Of a DNA stretch of 64,000 bases, positions 1-8,833 are shown in pieces. The translations under genes and the position numbers were made by a program. The notes beneath the pieces are model-generated. The model saw only the letters and a list, made by a program, of their open reading frames with translations. It was not told where the DNA came from and did not search any database. The number at the start of each line of letters is the position of its first letter. The first letter of the stretch is position 1. The DNA comes from Vibrio aestuarianus. Lineage in GTDB: Bacteria; Pseudomonadota; Gammaproteobacteria; Enterobacterales; Vibrionaceae. The DNA lies in contig NZ_JAAZTU010000016.1 of assembly GCF_012395185.1 (NCBI RefSeq), positions 1 through 64,000 of the forward strand, in the 5' to 3' direction.

Positions 1-288
<288 letters not shown>

Positions 289-360
289 AGGGGTATTTTT
301 TATGCTCTTAAAGCATACTTAAACAACGTTTTCCCAACGCATTGCTCAAGTGCGGAGCGC

Positions 361-388
361 ATCATAGCAAACTCGCTCTTTGTGTAAA
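361..388 (-). promoter_or_regulatory. Sigma70 promoter of the tRNA-Tyr array, stringent type
   Basis: On the minus strand there is a -35 TTTACA (383-388), a 16-bp spacer and a -10 TATGAT (361-366). A G+C-rich discriminator GCGCTCCGCA (351-360) follows. A GC-rich discriminator is typical of stable-RNA promoters inhibited by ppGpp and DksA. The rest of 289-613 holds no gene that I can see, apart from the untranslated start of the efflux operon. Confidence 0.75.
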
Positions 389-613
389 GACTTTTTCTTA
401 TGATTTCGAATCGAATGCTGCCTTTTTGGACAAAGAAGCGCGTAATGAGTGGTTTTAGCAACAGAAAGCTATCTAAAACAGCATATGTGCTGTGTGTTGA
501 ATACTCAAATCATGATGTAGATAGCACTTATTTGATCAGATTTACACTCCTTGACGTTTGAATACCGTATAAGTCGTTACAATACCCTCAGTTTCTAACT
601 ATTGAATAAAAAC

Positions 614-1675
614 ATGAAAAATACGTCCGTTCTCTCATTGATTATTATCGCTTTGTTGGCTGCACCTCAAACTGCATTGGCAGCGCAAGCACCTAAGAAA
701 GCACAAGCGGTCGCTGTCGTTACCGAACAAGTGGCGACTCATCAAGTGTCTCAATCACTATCTTTAATTGGTAAGTTACAAGCCGAGCAGTCGGTGATCA
801 TCTCGTCTGAAGTGTCAGGTAAGGTTGATAGTATTGCGATTAAAGCGAACCAAGAGGTCAAAAAAGGTCAGCTATTAATCCAATTGAATGATGACAAAGC
901 GAAAGCTGCGGTTTCAGAAGCGAAAGCATATTTGAAAGATGAACAGCGTAAGCTCAAAGAGTTTGAACGCCTTGTTTCTCGCAATGCCATTACACAAACG
1001 GAAATTGACGCTCAAAAAGCGAGTGTGGAAATTGCTCAAGCGCGGCTCGATGCTGCCAATGCCAATTTAAAAGACTTACATATTGAGGCTCCTTTTAGTG
1101 GCACCGTCGGGTTTGTGGATTTCAGTTTGGGTAAAATGGTCAGTGCCGGAACAGAATTAATTACCTTGGATAACCTTTCCATTATGCAGCTCGATATTTT
1201 GGTACCTGAACGTTATTTGTCGATGATTCATAAAGATATGCAGGTAACAGCTAAAAGTAATGCATGGCCAGATAAAACCTTTGAAGGCAAAGTGGTTGGT
1301 GTGGATTCAAGAATCAACAGTGAAACATTGAATTTACGCGTTCGAATCCACTTTGCAAATCAAGAGCGTCAACTTAAACCTGGCATGCTTTTGTCTGCAA
1401 AATTGGATTTCCCTGCTATCGAAGCACCGATCATTCCGGTACAAGCTCTCGAATACTCGGGTACTAAGCGCTACGTCTACGTTGTTGAGCAAGAGAATAA
1501 AGCGCAACGTACAGAAGTGTGGTTAGGGGCACGTATTGAAAACCAAGTGGTGATTGATAAAGGCTTACAGATTGGCGATAAAATTGTTGTACAAGGTATT
1601 GTTAACATGCGGAATGGGGTCAGCGTGATGGAAGTTAATACCGATGGCACGCCAGTAGCGAAAGGTGACAAATAA
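614..1675 (+). CDS. vexG: RND efflux periplasmic adaptor (membrane fusion protein)
   Basis: This 353-residue HlyD/AcrA-family adaptor links an inner-membrane RND pump to an outer-membrane channel. It has an N-terminal signal peptide ending near ALAAQA, then a lipoyl half-motif, an alpha-helical hairpin (about residues 95-150), the second lipoyl half and beta-barrel and membrane-proximal domains. I chose the ATG at 614. An in-frame TTG at 602 has no better ribosome site and would put four extra residues before the signal peptide. There is no lipobox cysteine, so it is probably not a lipoprotein. It overlaps the next gene by one base (TAATG), so the pair is co-translated. The symbol is inferred from position next to vps, as I recall for V. 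cholerae VexGH. The family call is firm; the symbol is tentative. Confidence 0.85.
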   Translation: MKNTSVLSLIIIALLAAPQTALAAQAPKKAQAVAVVTEQVATHQVSQSLSLIGKLQAEQSVIISSEVSGKVDSIAIKANQEVKKGQLLIQLNDDKAKAAVSEAKAYLKDEQRKLKEFERLVSRNAITQTEIDAQKASVEIAQARLDAANANLKDLHIEAPFSGTVGFVDFSLGKMVSAGTELITLDNLSIMQLDILVPERYLSMIHKDMQVTAKSNAWPDKTFEGKVVGVDSRINSETLNLRVRIHFANQERQLKPGMLLSAKLDFPAIEAPIIPVQALEYSGTKRYVYVVEQENKAQRTEVWLGARIENQVVIDKGLQIGDKIVVQGIVNMRNGVSVMEVNTDGTPVAKGDK

Positions 1676-4600
1676 TGTGGTTGTCTGATGTTTCTGTAAA
1701 ACGCCCCGTTGCTGCTGTCGTTTTAAGTTTGCTGCTGTGTGTGTTTGGTATCGTTTCATTCTCCAAGCTCTCGGTACGAGAAATGCCGGATATTGAAAGC
1801 CCCGTGGTTTCTATCAGTACCCGTTATGAAGGTGCATCGGCCACCATCATTGAAAGCCAAATTACCTCGGTACTTGAAGATCAATTAGCAGGTATTAGCG
1901 GCATTGATGAGATTGAGTCGACGACGCGCAATGGTATGTCTCGCATTACTGTAACGTTTGAGCTGGGATATGATCTTAATACTGGTGTCAGCGATATTCG
2001 TGATGCGGTCGCAAGGGCGCAACGTTCACTACCCGATGAAGCCGATGATCCTACCGTCTATAAGAATAATGGTTCAGGTGAAGCGTCTTTATACATCAAC
2101 CTTAGTTCTTCAGAAATGGATCGTACTCAGCTAACCGACTATATAGAACGAGTATTGATTGACCGTTTCAGTTTGATTTCGGGCGTGAGCTCGGTTGATG
2201 TGTCTGGTGGTTTGTATAAAGTGATGTACGTTAAGCTCAAGCCTGAACTGATGGCTGGTCGTGGCGTGACGACTTCCGATATATCGAGTGCACTGCGCAG
2301 TGAGAATATTGAAAGCCCTGGGGGGGAAGTCCGTAATGATTCGACGGTGATGTCAGTCAGAACCGCTCGCTCTTATAAAACCGCGCAAGACTTTGAGTAC
2401 TTAGTTGTTAAGCGTTCCAGTGATAATACTCCTATCTATCTAAAAGATGTGGCGGATGTGTTTATTGGTGCCGAGAACGAAAACTCCACTTTCAAAAGTG
2501 ATGGTGTGGTGAACGTGAGTATGGGGATTGTGGCTCAGTCTGATGCGAACCCTTTAGAGGTTGCTCAGCGTGTCCACAAAGAAGTAGATGATATTCAGCA
2601 GTTTTTACCCAAAGGTACTCGTCTCGCGATCGATTACGATTCGACGGTTTTTATTGAGCGTTCAATATCTGAAGTTTATAGCACGCTCTTTATTACCGGT
2701 GGCTTGGTTATCCTCGTGCTCTATATTTTTATTGGGCAAGTCCGCGCGACCTTAATTCCAGCGGTGACTGTACCAGTTTCACTTATCTCTTCTTTTATTG
2801 CTGCATACTACTTTGGTTTCTCAATCAACTTGATAACCTTGATGGCGTTGATTTTATCGATTGGTTTGGTAGTTGATGATGCGATCGTGGTAGTCGAAAA
2901 TATCTTCCACCATATCGAAAATGGTGAAAAACCTCTGTTAGCAGCCTATAAAGGGACTCGTGAAGTAGGGTTTGCCGTTATTGCGACAACATTAGTATTA
3001 GTGATGGTGTTCTTGCCTATTTCGTTTATGGACGGAATGGTTGGATTACTCTTCACCGAATTTTCGGTATTGCTTGCGATGTCGGTTATTTTCTCGTCGC
3101 TGATTGCTTTGACATTAACACCTGTGTTGGGCAGTAAGATTCTAAAAGTAAACGTAAAACCAAATCGTTTTAACCAATTTGTTGATCGTCTTTTCGGGCA
3201 CTTAGAAGGTGGCTATAAATCCGCATTACGTGTGGCGATAAATTGGAAATGGGTCGCCCCAATTGTGATTTTGGCCTGTATTGGCGGCAGTTATGTCTTA
3301 ATGCAAAAAGTACCATCGCAGTTAACTCCGTCAGAAGACCGTGGTGTTATTTTTGCTTTTGTACGTGGAGCGGATGCGACCAGTTATAACCGAATGTCTG
3401 CCAATATGGATTTGGTTGAAGAGCGTTTAATGCCGCTGCTTGGTCAAGGTTTTTTAAAATCTTTCAGTATTCAATCTCCCGCCTTTGGTGGTAATGCTGG
3501 TGACCAAACGGGTTTTGTGATCATGATTTTGGATGATTGGGATCAGCGCAGCCTTACGGCACAGCAAGCACTAGGTGAGGTGAGAAAATCACTGGCTGGT
3601 ATCCCAGACGTGCGTGTTTTTCCATTTATGCCTGGTTTCCGAGGTGGTTCGAGCGAACCTGTTCAATTTGTGCTTGGTGGGTCAGATTACCCAGAGCTTA
3701 AAAAATGGGCTGAGTTGTTAGAAGTCGAAGCCGAAAATTCGCCTTATATGGAAGGCGCGGATATTAATTACTCCGAGAAAACACCAGAGCTTGTGGTAAC
3801 GGTTGATAAACAGCGTGCGGCGGAGTTAGGTATTAGTGTTACTGATATTTCCGATACCTTGGAAGTGATGCTCGGAGGTAAAAATGAAACTACCTTTGTT
3901 GAGCGTGGTGAAGAGTATGACGTCTATTTACGTGGTGATGAAAATAGTTTTAATAATGCCTCGGATCTAAGTCAAATATACATGCGAACGGCATCGGGTG
4001 AATTGGTCACCTTAGATGCTGTTACTAAAATAGAAGAAGTCGCATCATCCATTCGTCTTGCGCACTACAACAAGCAGAAGTCGGTCACGATAACCGCTAA
4101 CTTATTAGACGGCTATACGCTAGGGGAGGCACTAGACTTCCTCGATCAAAAAGCAGTAGAAATACTACCAAGTGATATTTCAATTAGTTATTCGGGAGAA
4201 TCCAAAGACTATAAAGAGAATCAATCGAGCGTTGCCATTGTCTTCGCACTGGCATTGCTGGTGGCTTACTTAGTGCTAGCAGCGCAGTTTGAAAGCTTTA
4301 TTAACCCTTTGGTCGTGATGCTAACCGTTCCGATGGGGGTATTTGGTGGTTTTCTTGGCCTGTTCATTATGAACCAAGGTATGAATATCTATAGTCAAAT
4401 TGGGATGATCATGCTGATTGGTATGGTCACTAAAAACGGAATATTGATTGTGGAGTTTGCTAACCAACTGCGTGATAAAGGGGTAGAGTTTGAAAAAGCG
4501 ATCATCGATGCATCTGCACGTCGTTTAAGACCGATTATGATGACTGCTTTTACTACTTTAGCGGGTTCTATTCCTTTAATTATCTCTACTGGTGCTGGCT

Positions 4601-4785
4601 ATGAAAGCCGAGTTGCTGTCGGGACAGTTATTCTATTTGGAATGGGTTTCGCTACTTTAGTGACATTGTTTGTGATACCAGCAATGTACCGATTGATCTC
4701 CGCATCGACCCAGTCACCTGGCCATGTTGAAGCTGAGTTGAATAAAGAACTTTCTCAAGATATCAAAACAAGAAGTATCCACTAA
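1675..4785 (+). CDS. vexH: RND efflux inner-membrane transporter
   Basis: This 1036-residue proton-driven transporter has full length for the AcrB/MdtBC superfamily. It starts with a transmembrane helix, then a large periplasmic porter domain, a block of helices (about residues 335-545), a second periplasmic domain and a second helix block (about 855-1020). The paired aspartates of the proton relay are visible in the fourth helix (VVDDAIVVVEN, about residue 400). The sequence resembles the single-gene multidrug branch (MexF/OqxB/VexH-like) more than metal exporters. No outer-membrane channel gene follows, so a TolC-type channel must come from elsewhere. The substrate cannot be told from sequence. 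The symbol rests on synteny with the V. cholerae region before vpsU. Confidence 0.85.
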   Translation: MWLSDVSVKRPVAAVVLSLLLCVFGIVSFSKLSVREMPDIESPVVSISTRYEGASATIIESQITSVLEDQLAGISGIDEIESTTRNGMSRITVTFELGYDLNTGVSDIRDAVARAQRSLPDEADDPTVYKNNGSGEASLYINLSSSEMDRTQLTDYIERVLIDRFSLISGVSSVDVSGGLYKVMYVKLKPELMAGRGVTTSDISSALRSENIESPGGEVRNDSTVMSVRTARSYKTAQDFEYLVVKRSSDNTPIYLKDVADVFIGAENENSTFKSDGVVNVSMGIVAQSDANPLEVAQRVHKEVDDIQQFLPKGTRLAIDYDSTVFIERSISEVYSTLFITGGLVILVLYIFIGQVRATLIPAVTVPVSLISSFIAAYYFGFSINLITLMALILSIGLVVDDAIVVVENIFHHIENGEKPLLAAYKGTREVGFAVIATTLVLVMVFLPISFMDGMVGLLFTEFSVLLAMSVIFSSLIALTLTPVLGSKILKVNVKPNRFNQFVDRLFGHLEGGYKSALRVAINWKWVAPIVILACIGGSYVLMQKVPSQLTPSEDRGVIFAFVRGADATSYNRMSANMDLVEERLMPLLGQGFLKSFSIQSPAFGGNAGDQTGFVIMILDDWDQRSLTAQQALGEVRKSLAGIPDVRVFPFMPGFRGGSSEPVQFVLGGSDYPELKKWAELLEVEAENSPYMEGADINYSEKTPELVVTVDKQRAAELGISVTDISDTLEVMLGGKNETTFVERGEEYDVYLRGDENSFNNASDLSQIYMRTASGELVTLDAVTKIEEVASSIRLAHYNKQKSVTITANLLDGYTLGEALDFLDQKAVEILPSDISISYSGESKDYKENQSSVAIVFALALLVAYLVLAAQFESFINPLVVMLTVPMGVFGGFLGLFIMNQGMNIYSQIGMIMLIGMVTKNGILIVEFANQLRDKGVEFEKAIIDASARRLRPIMMTAFTTLAGSIPLIISTGAGYESRVAVGTVILFGMGFATLVTLFVIPAMYRLISASTQSPGHVEAELNKELSQDIKTRSIH

Positions 4786-4795
4786 TAAATATGTT

Positions 4796-4823
4796 GAGCC
4801 TGTATAACGCAGGCTCTTTTTTT
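4796..4823 (+). terminator. Rho-independent terminator of the efflux operon
   Basis: GAGCCTG (4796-4802) pairs with CAGGCTC (4810-4816) around a 7-base loop. Seven T residues follow (4817-4823). It lies 10 bases after the transporter stop codon. Confidence 0.9.
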
Positions 4824-5112
4824 GTCTTTAAAATGGTTAATGATTACAACTTTCGACATTCTATTTTCAGCGCAGTAATTCTATAGCTTTCGCTAATATA
4901 CCTGTAACTATAATCGACATTTCAACTAGTTGATGATTGTGTAAATAATCCATCAAAATAATGAAATGACTATTCTGAAATACATCCTTGGTTTAATTAA
5001 AGGTAGGCTCATTTTTGAGACACCCATTTATTGCCATCTTGAGATACTCTACTCATCGCTTTCAAACATAAACCAATAGTGACACATTGAAGTGAATGCA
5101 TCAGTAAACATC
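4824..5112 (+). promoter_or_regulatory. Non-coding region upstream of vpsU
   Basis: About 290 AT-rich bases separate the efflux terminator from vpsU, and I see no gene here. The region must hold the vpsU promoter, but no confident -35/-10 pair was found. It contains TGAGAC at 5016-5021, the half-site of the 16-bp palindrome found between rbmB and the rbmC-like gene. Binding sites for VpsR, VpsT or HapR would be expected here from work on V. cholerae, but I could not assign them. Confidence 0.4.
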
Positions 5113-5625
5113 ATGGACAATAAAAGACGCTCTATTCTCATAGTATGCATGGGTAATATATGCCGTTCTCCCCTTGCTGAAGCTGTTTTACGCCAAAAAG
5201 CGCAACAATGCGGAATCGATTTAACCGTAGAGAGTGCCGGTACTGTTAACTTTCAAGTTGGCAAAGTGCCTGATCCTAAAGCTGTTTTCGTCGCAAATCA
5301 GCGAGGCTTGGTTATGTCTGGCATGCGAGCTCGACAAGTCTGCGTCGAGGATTTTGAGAAATTTGATTTCATCTTTGCCAGTGATAAAGCAAACCTAGCG
5401 GATCTTGTTGATATTTGCCCGGCAGAATATCGATACAAACTTTCCCTCTTTTTAGCGCATAGTCATATTGGTGTCACCGAAATTCCAGATCCTTATCAAG
5501 GAAATGTTCGTAAGTTTGAGCAAGTTCTTGAACTTATAGATAGCGGGGCTCAAGACATCATTGAGTATATTTCCAAGTACGATCAATTCAAGGAAAGTGA
5601 GATGCGGCTTTGTGTAACAACATAG
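5113..5625 (+). CDS. vpsU: Low-molecular-weight protein-tyrosine phosphatase (Wzb/Etp-like)
   Basis: This 170-residue cytoplasmic phosphatase should remove phosphate from the C-terminal tyrosines of the VpsO kinase, the cycle that controls polymer length and export in Wzy-type systems. The P-loop CX4CR (CMGNICRS, about residues 12-19) holds the nucleophilic cysteine and arginine. The general acid is in DPYQG near residue 124. I chose the ATG at 5113 because it places the P-loop at the usual distance from the N terminus; a GTG at 5092 would add seven residues, and neither start has a clear ribosome site. It sits 282 bases upstream of vpsA and so is probably in a separate transcript, as in V. 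cholerae. Confidence 0.85.
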   Translation: MDNKRRSILIVCMGNICRSPLAEAVLRQKAQQCGIDLTVESAGTVNFQVGKVPDPKAVFVANQRGLVMSGMRARQVCVEDFEKFDFIFASDKANLADLVDICPAEYRYKLSLFLAHSHIGVTEIPDPYQGNVRKFEQVLELIDSGAQDIIEYISKYDQFKESEMRLCVTT

Positions 5626-5670
5626 CGGATTTTATATTTCAGATAATATTTTTACTCCCCAACATATAAA

Positions 5671-5680
5671 GCGGTAGCGG
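5671..5680 (+). promoter_or_regulatory. Degenerate ops-like sequence
   Basis: AGCGGTAGCGG (5670-5680) matches 9 of 11 bases of the ops element seen 130 bases downstream. It also sits in a small hairpin (AAAGC pairing with GCTTT). It may be a decayed duplicate, or chance. Confidence 0.3.
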
Positions 5681-5733
5681 CTTTACAAAATGAATTACTT
5701 TCCATGCAGAGCGTATGGGAATAGGTTTTTTGC

Positions 5734-5747
5734 GCCTTATATAAGGC
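5734..5747. promoter_or_regulatory. 14-bp perfect palindrome in the vpsA leader
   Basis: GCCTTAT/ATAAGGC is a perfect palindrome between vpsU and vpsA. It could be an operator for a dimeric regulator. No regulator is assigned, and its sequence differs from the rbmB-rbmC palindrome. Confidence 0.35.
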
Positions 5748-5800
5748 CAGTTTATTAAAAATAATGGGTTTAAAGACGCAGTCTAGAGGCGACATCTAGT

Positions 5801-5811
5801 GGCGGTAGCGT
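5801..5811 (+). promoter_or_regulatory. ops element (RfaH recruitment site) upstream of vpsA
   Basis: GGCGGTAGCGT matches exactly the 11-base core of the ops/JUMPstart element that pauses RNA polymerase and loads RfaH onto long polysaccharide and LPS operons. It is on the coding strand, 96 bases before the vpsA GTG start. The preceding bases (5779-5800) only loosely resemble the rest of the 39-bp JUMPstart consensus. The 12-kb operon downstream is the kind of target RfaH protects from Rho. Confidence 0.75.
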
Positions 5812-5907
5812 ACTTAAAATCACCATCAATCAGTTGGGTTTACAAAGAAGTGACATTGACCCTGGTTCTAAAATGTCTCTTGGCTTTAATTATAGGAAAT
5901 AGAGAAA

Positions 5908-7026
5908 GTGAAAAAAATTCTAATTGCGTTTGGTACAAGACCTGAAGCGATCAAAATGGCGCCATTGGTCCATCAGTTAAAGCAAGATGAGCGTTTTGAA
6001 ACAAAAGTTTGTGTCACGGGTCAGCACCGAGAAATGCTTGATCAGGTGCTAGATTTATTCGAAGTCACGCCAGATTTTGACCTCAATATTATGGAACCAG
6101 GCCAGACGCTAACCACAGTTACCACCAAAATTTTAATCGGTATGGAAGGTGTACTAAAAGACTTTCAACCAGATGTTGTGCTGGTTCACGGTGATACAGC
6201 TACAACTTTTGCTACATCACTAGCCAGTTATTATCAACAAATTGCGGTTGGTCATGTTGAAGCGGGTTTGCGTACCGGAAATATTTATTCTCCTTGGCCT
6301 GAAGAAGCAAATCGAAAATTAACAGGCTCGTTAACTCAATATCACTTTGCACCGACAGAAACGTCAAAGCAAAACCTGCTAGACGAAAATTACGCTGACG
6401 AGAATATCTATATCACAGGTAATACCGTCATCGATGCACTGTTCATGATTAGAAATAAAATTCACAGTGAAGCCGATCTCAAAGCAACCTTGGAACACCA
6501 TTTTCCAATGCTTGATAAAGATAAAAAATTGATCCTCGTGACAGGCCACCGCCGTGAGAGTTTTGGTGATGGCTTTGAACGCATTTGTGAAGCATTGCTC
6601 ACAACCGCGAAGCAGCATCCAGATAGCCAAATTCTCTATCCTGTGCATCTTAATCCTAATGTTCAAGAGCCAGTCAACCGTCTATTACGTGGTGTCGACA
6701 ATATATTCTTAATCGAACCGCAACAGTATCTACCATTTGTTTATTTGATGGACCGAGCTCACATCATCTTAACCGATTCCGGCGGCATTCAAGAAGAAGC
6801 ACCATCACTAGGTAAACCGGTACTTGTGATGCGAGATACTACCGAAAGACCAGAGGCAGTGAGTGCAGGTACGGTGAAATTGGTGGGAACCAATACTCAG
6901 CTGATTTGCGATGAATTGAGTAAGTTGCTCTCAGATCAAGATGCTTACCAATTGATGAGCCAAGCACATAATCCATACGGTGATGGCCAAGCCTGTCAGC
7001 GTATTGCAGACGTTTTAGCACAATAA
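5908..7026 (+). CDS. vpsA: UDP-N-acetylglucosamine 2-epimerase (WecB family)
   Basis: This 372-residue enzyme interconverts UDP-GlcNAc and UDP-ManNAc, the first step towards the ManNAcA-type residue of the exopolysaccharide. Family motifs are GTRPEAIKM at the N terminus, [25 protein letters not shown] and [11 protein letters not shown] near residue 295; the fold is GT-B-like. Length is normal for WecB. It starts with GTG, preceded by AGGAAATAGAGAAA. It is the first gene after the ops element, and vpsB follows 17 bases downstream, which fits one operon and a two-step UDP-ManNAcA pathway. The same activity also feeds enterobacterial common antigen in other bacteria. Here the neighbours point to exopolysaccharide. 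Confidence 0.93.
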   Translation: MKKILIAFGTRPEAIKMAPLVHQLKQDERFETKVCVTGQHREMLDQVLDLFEVTPDFDLNIMEPGQTLTTVTTKILIGMEGVLKDFQPDVVLVHGDTATTFATSLASYYQQIAVGHVEAGLRTGNIYSPWPEEANRKLTGSLTQYHFAPTETSKQNLLDENYADENIYITGNTVIDALFMIRNKIHSEADLKATLEHHFPMLDKDKKLILVTGHRRESFGDGFERICEALLTTAKQHPDSQILYPVHLNPNVQEPVNRLLRGVDNIFLIEPQQYLPFVYLMDRAHIILTDSGGIQEEAPSLGKPVLVMRDTTERPEAVSAGTVKLVGTNTQLICDELSKLLSDQDAYQLMSQAHNPYGDGQACQRIADVLAQ

Positions 7027-7043
7027 AGATTTAAGGAAATAAG

Positions 7044-8285
7044 ATGTTTAATAAAGTATCAGTAATTGGTCTGGGTTATATCGGTTTACCAACGGCTGCT
7101 GTTATTGCTTCTCGCGGTATTGAAGTTATTGGTGTTGACGTTAATCAACATGCGGTTGATACCATCAACAAAGGTGAAATTCACATCGTTGAACCCGATT
7201 TAGATATCGTGGTTCGCAGTGCGGTCATGACCGGTAAACTAAAAGCGACCACAACACCAGAGCCAGCCGATGCCTTTATGGTTGCGGTTCCAACCCCATT
7301 CAAAGGGGATAATCACGAACCTGATCTGAGCTATATTGAAGCAGCAGCAAAAGCGATTGCTCCAGTGATCGAAAAAGGCAACTTGGTGGTACTTGAGAGT
7401 ACTTCCCCGGTTGGTGCTACGGAAAAACTTTCCGCTTGGTTAGCAGAAGCACGTCCTGATTTAACCTTCCCACAGCATAAAGGCGATGCGGCCGATATCA
7501 AAATTGCGCACTGTCCAGAACGTGTATTGCCAGGTTATGTCTTACAAGAATTAGTGAGTAATGACCGTGTCATTGGTGGGATGAGCAAATCGTGTAGCGA
7601 AAAAGCGATGTCACTGTATAAGACGTTCGTCAAAGGCGAGTGTATTGTCACCAATTCACGTACAGCAGAAATGGCTAAGCTAACAGAAAACTCATTCCGC
7701 GATGTTAATATTGCCTTTGCTAACGAGCTATCTTTGATTAGTGAGAAATTAAAAATCAATGTGTGGGAATTGATTAAACTGGCTAATCGCCACCCTCGAG
7801 TGAACATTTTGAACCCAGGACCGGGTGTAGGTGGTCACTGTATCGCTGTTGACCCGTGGTTTATCGTTAACAGCTGCCCGGAAGAAGCAAAACTGATCGC
7901 GGCAGCAAGACATGTTAATGATGGCAAACCACACTGGGTTATTGACCAAGTTAAACAGGCCGCAGACCAATTTAAAAAACCGGTTATTGCATGTTTAGGT
8001 CTTGCTTTCAAAGCAGATATTGATGATTTACGTGAAAGTCCTGCATTAGATATTACAACTCACCTAGCGCAGGACGATATTGGTCAAATTCTTGCGGTAG
8101 AGCCAAACATTCATTCATTACCAAACAAACTAGCAGAAAACGGTGTTGAACTTGTATCACTAGAGCAAGCGCTAGAATTAGCAAACATCGTTGTAGTATT
8201 AGTTGATCACAGAGATTTTAAAGAAGCGGATAAAACAGCATTTGCGAAAAAAGTAGTGATTGATACTAGAGGTGTGGTTGCTTGA
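7044..8285 (+). CDS. vpsB: UDP-N-acetyl-D-mannosamine dehydrogenase (WecC family)
   Basis: This 413-residue NAD-dependent dehydrogenase oxidises UDP-ManNAc twice at C6 to UDP-ManNAcA. The N-terminal Rossmann motif is GLGYIGLP (about residue 9). A CPERVLPG loop lies near residue 156. The catalytic cysteine is at about residue 266 in GPGVGGHCIAVDP. The C-terminal UDP-binding domain ends in a VDHRDF segment. Length and motifs fit WecC better than UDP-glucose dehydrogenase. The ribosome site AAGGAAAT precedes the ATG. The stop overlaps the TTG start of vpsC by four bases (TTGA), so translation is coupled. In the pathway it follows VpsA. Confidence 0.93.
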   Translation: MFNKVSVIGLGYIGLPTAAVIASRGIEVIGVDVNQHAVDTINKGEIHIVEPDLDIVVRSAVMTGKLKATTTPEPADAFMVAVPTPFKGDNHEPDLSYIEAAAKAIAPVIEKGNLVVLESTSPVGATEKLSAWLAEARPDLTFPQHKGDAADIKIAHCPERVLPGYVLQELVSNDRVIGGMSKSCSEKAMSLYKTFVKGECIVTNSRTAEMAKLTENSFRDVNIAFANELSLISEKLKINVWELIKLANRHPRVNILNPGPGVGGHCIAVDPWFIVNSCPEEAKLIAAARHVNDGKPHWVIDQVKQAADQFKKPVIACLGLAFKADIDDLRESPALDITTHLAQDDIGQILAVEPNIHSLPNKLAENGVELVSLEQALELANIVVVLVDHRDFKEADKTAFAKKVVIDTRGVVA

Positions 8286-8833
8286 GTTCAGCATTCGATC
8301 TAATTAAGGCTGATCTGTATCGTCATACAGGGAAGTTGTCGACGGGGTTACTCATCAAGAACATGATGTTTAACCCTGGCTTTAAGTATATGTTTTGGTT
8401 CCGATTATGCCGAAGTAAGAATTATCTCTTACGTTCATTTGCTAGGCTAATGCATAAAAATTTATCCATTAGATACCAAATACAAATACCGAAAGAAACC
8501 AATGTTGGCCCTGGGTTATACCTAGGGCATGGTACTGGGATAATTATTAACAGTACGGCAAAAATTGGTGCTAATTGCAATTTGAGTCCTTTTACTGTGG
8601 TTGGTTCTAATCACAGTAAAGCGGCAACGATTGGCGATAATGTTTATATAGGTCCTCACGTTACTATCGTTGAATCAGTGCATATCGCCAATGGTGTTGA
8701 AATCGGCGCAGGCAGTGTGGTGGTAAAAGATATACCGGAATATGGCGTTGTTGTCGGTAATCCAGGCCGAGTACTCAATCAAGGAAGTGTTTGCCGTTAT
8801 ATACAAAACCCATATCTGAAAAAGGAAGGATGA
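8282..8833 (+). CDS. vpsC: Hexapeptide-repeat acyltransferase, serine acetyltransferase-like
   Basis: This 183-residue protein has a short helical N-terminal part and a left-handed parallel beta-helix of hexapeptide repeats from about residue 70 to 165, with GHGTGIIIN and IGPHVTIVESVHI turns. Such proteins transfer acetyl from acetyl-CoA. The family label is CysE-like, but the long CysE N-terminal domain is missing, so a sugar or polymer acetyltransferase is more likely than cysteine synthesis. The VPS of V. cholerae is partly O-acetylated, which suits this role. The start is TTG at 8282, with AGAGGTG upstream, overlapping the vpsB stop. The stop overlaps the vpsD start region. Confidence 0.85.
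   Translation: MSSAFDLIKADLYRHTGKLSTGLLIKNMMFNPGFKYMFWFRLCRSKNYLLRSFARLMHKNLSIRYQIQIPKETNVGPGLYLGHGTGIIINSTAKIGANCNLSPFTVVGSNHSKAATIGDNVYIGPHVTIVESVHIANGVEIGAGSVVVKDIPEYGVVVGNPGRVLNQGSVCRYIQNPYLKKEG

Noticed and set aside
5626-5907. Possible c-di-GMP riboswitch in the vpsA leader
   Set aside because: I looked for the GEMM core and its paired stems and did not see them. The ops element and palindrome are the only clear signals.
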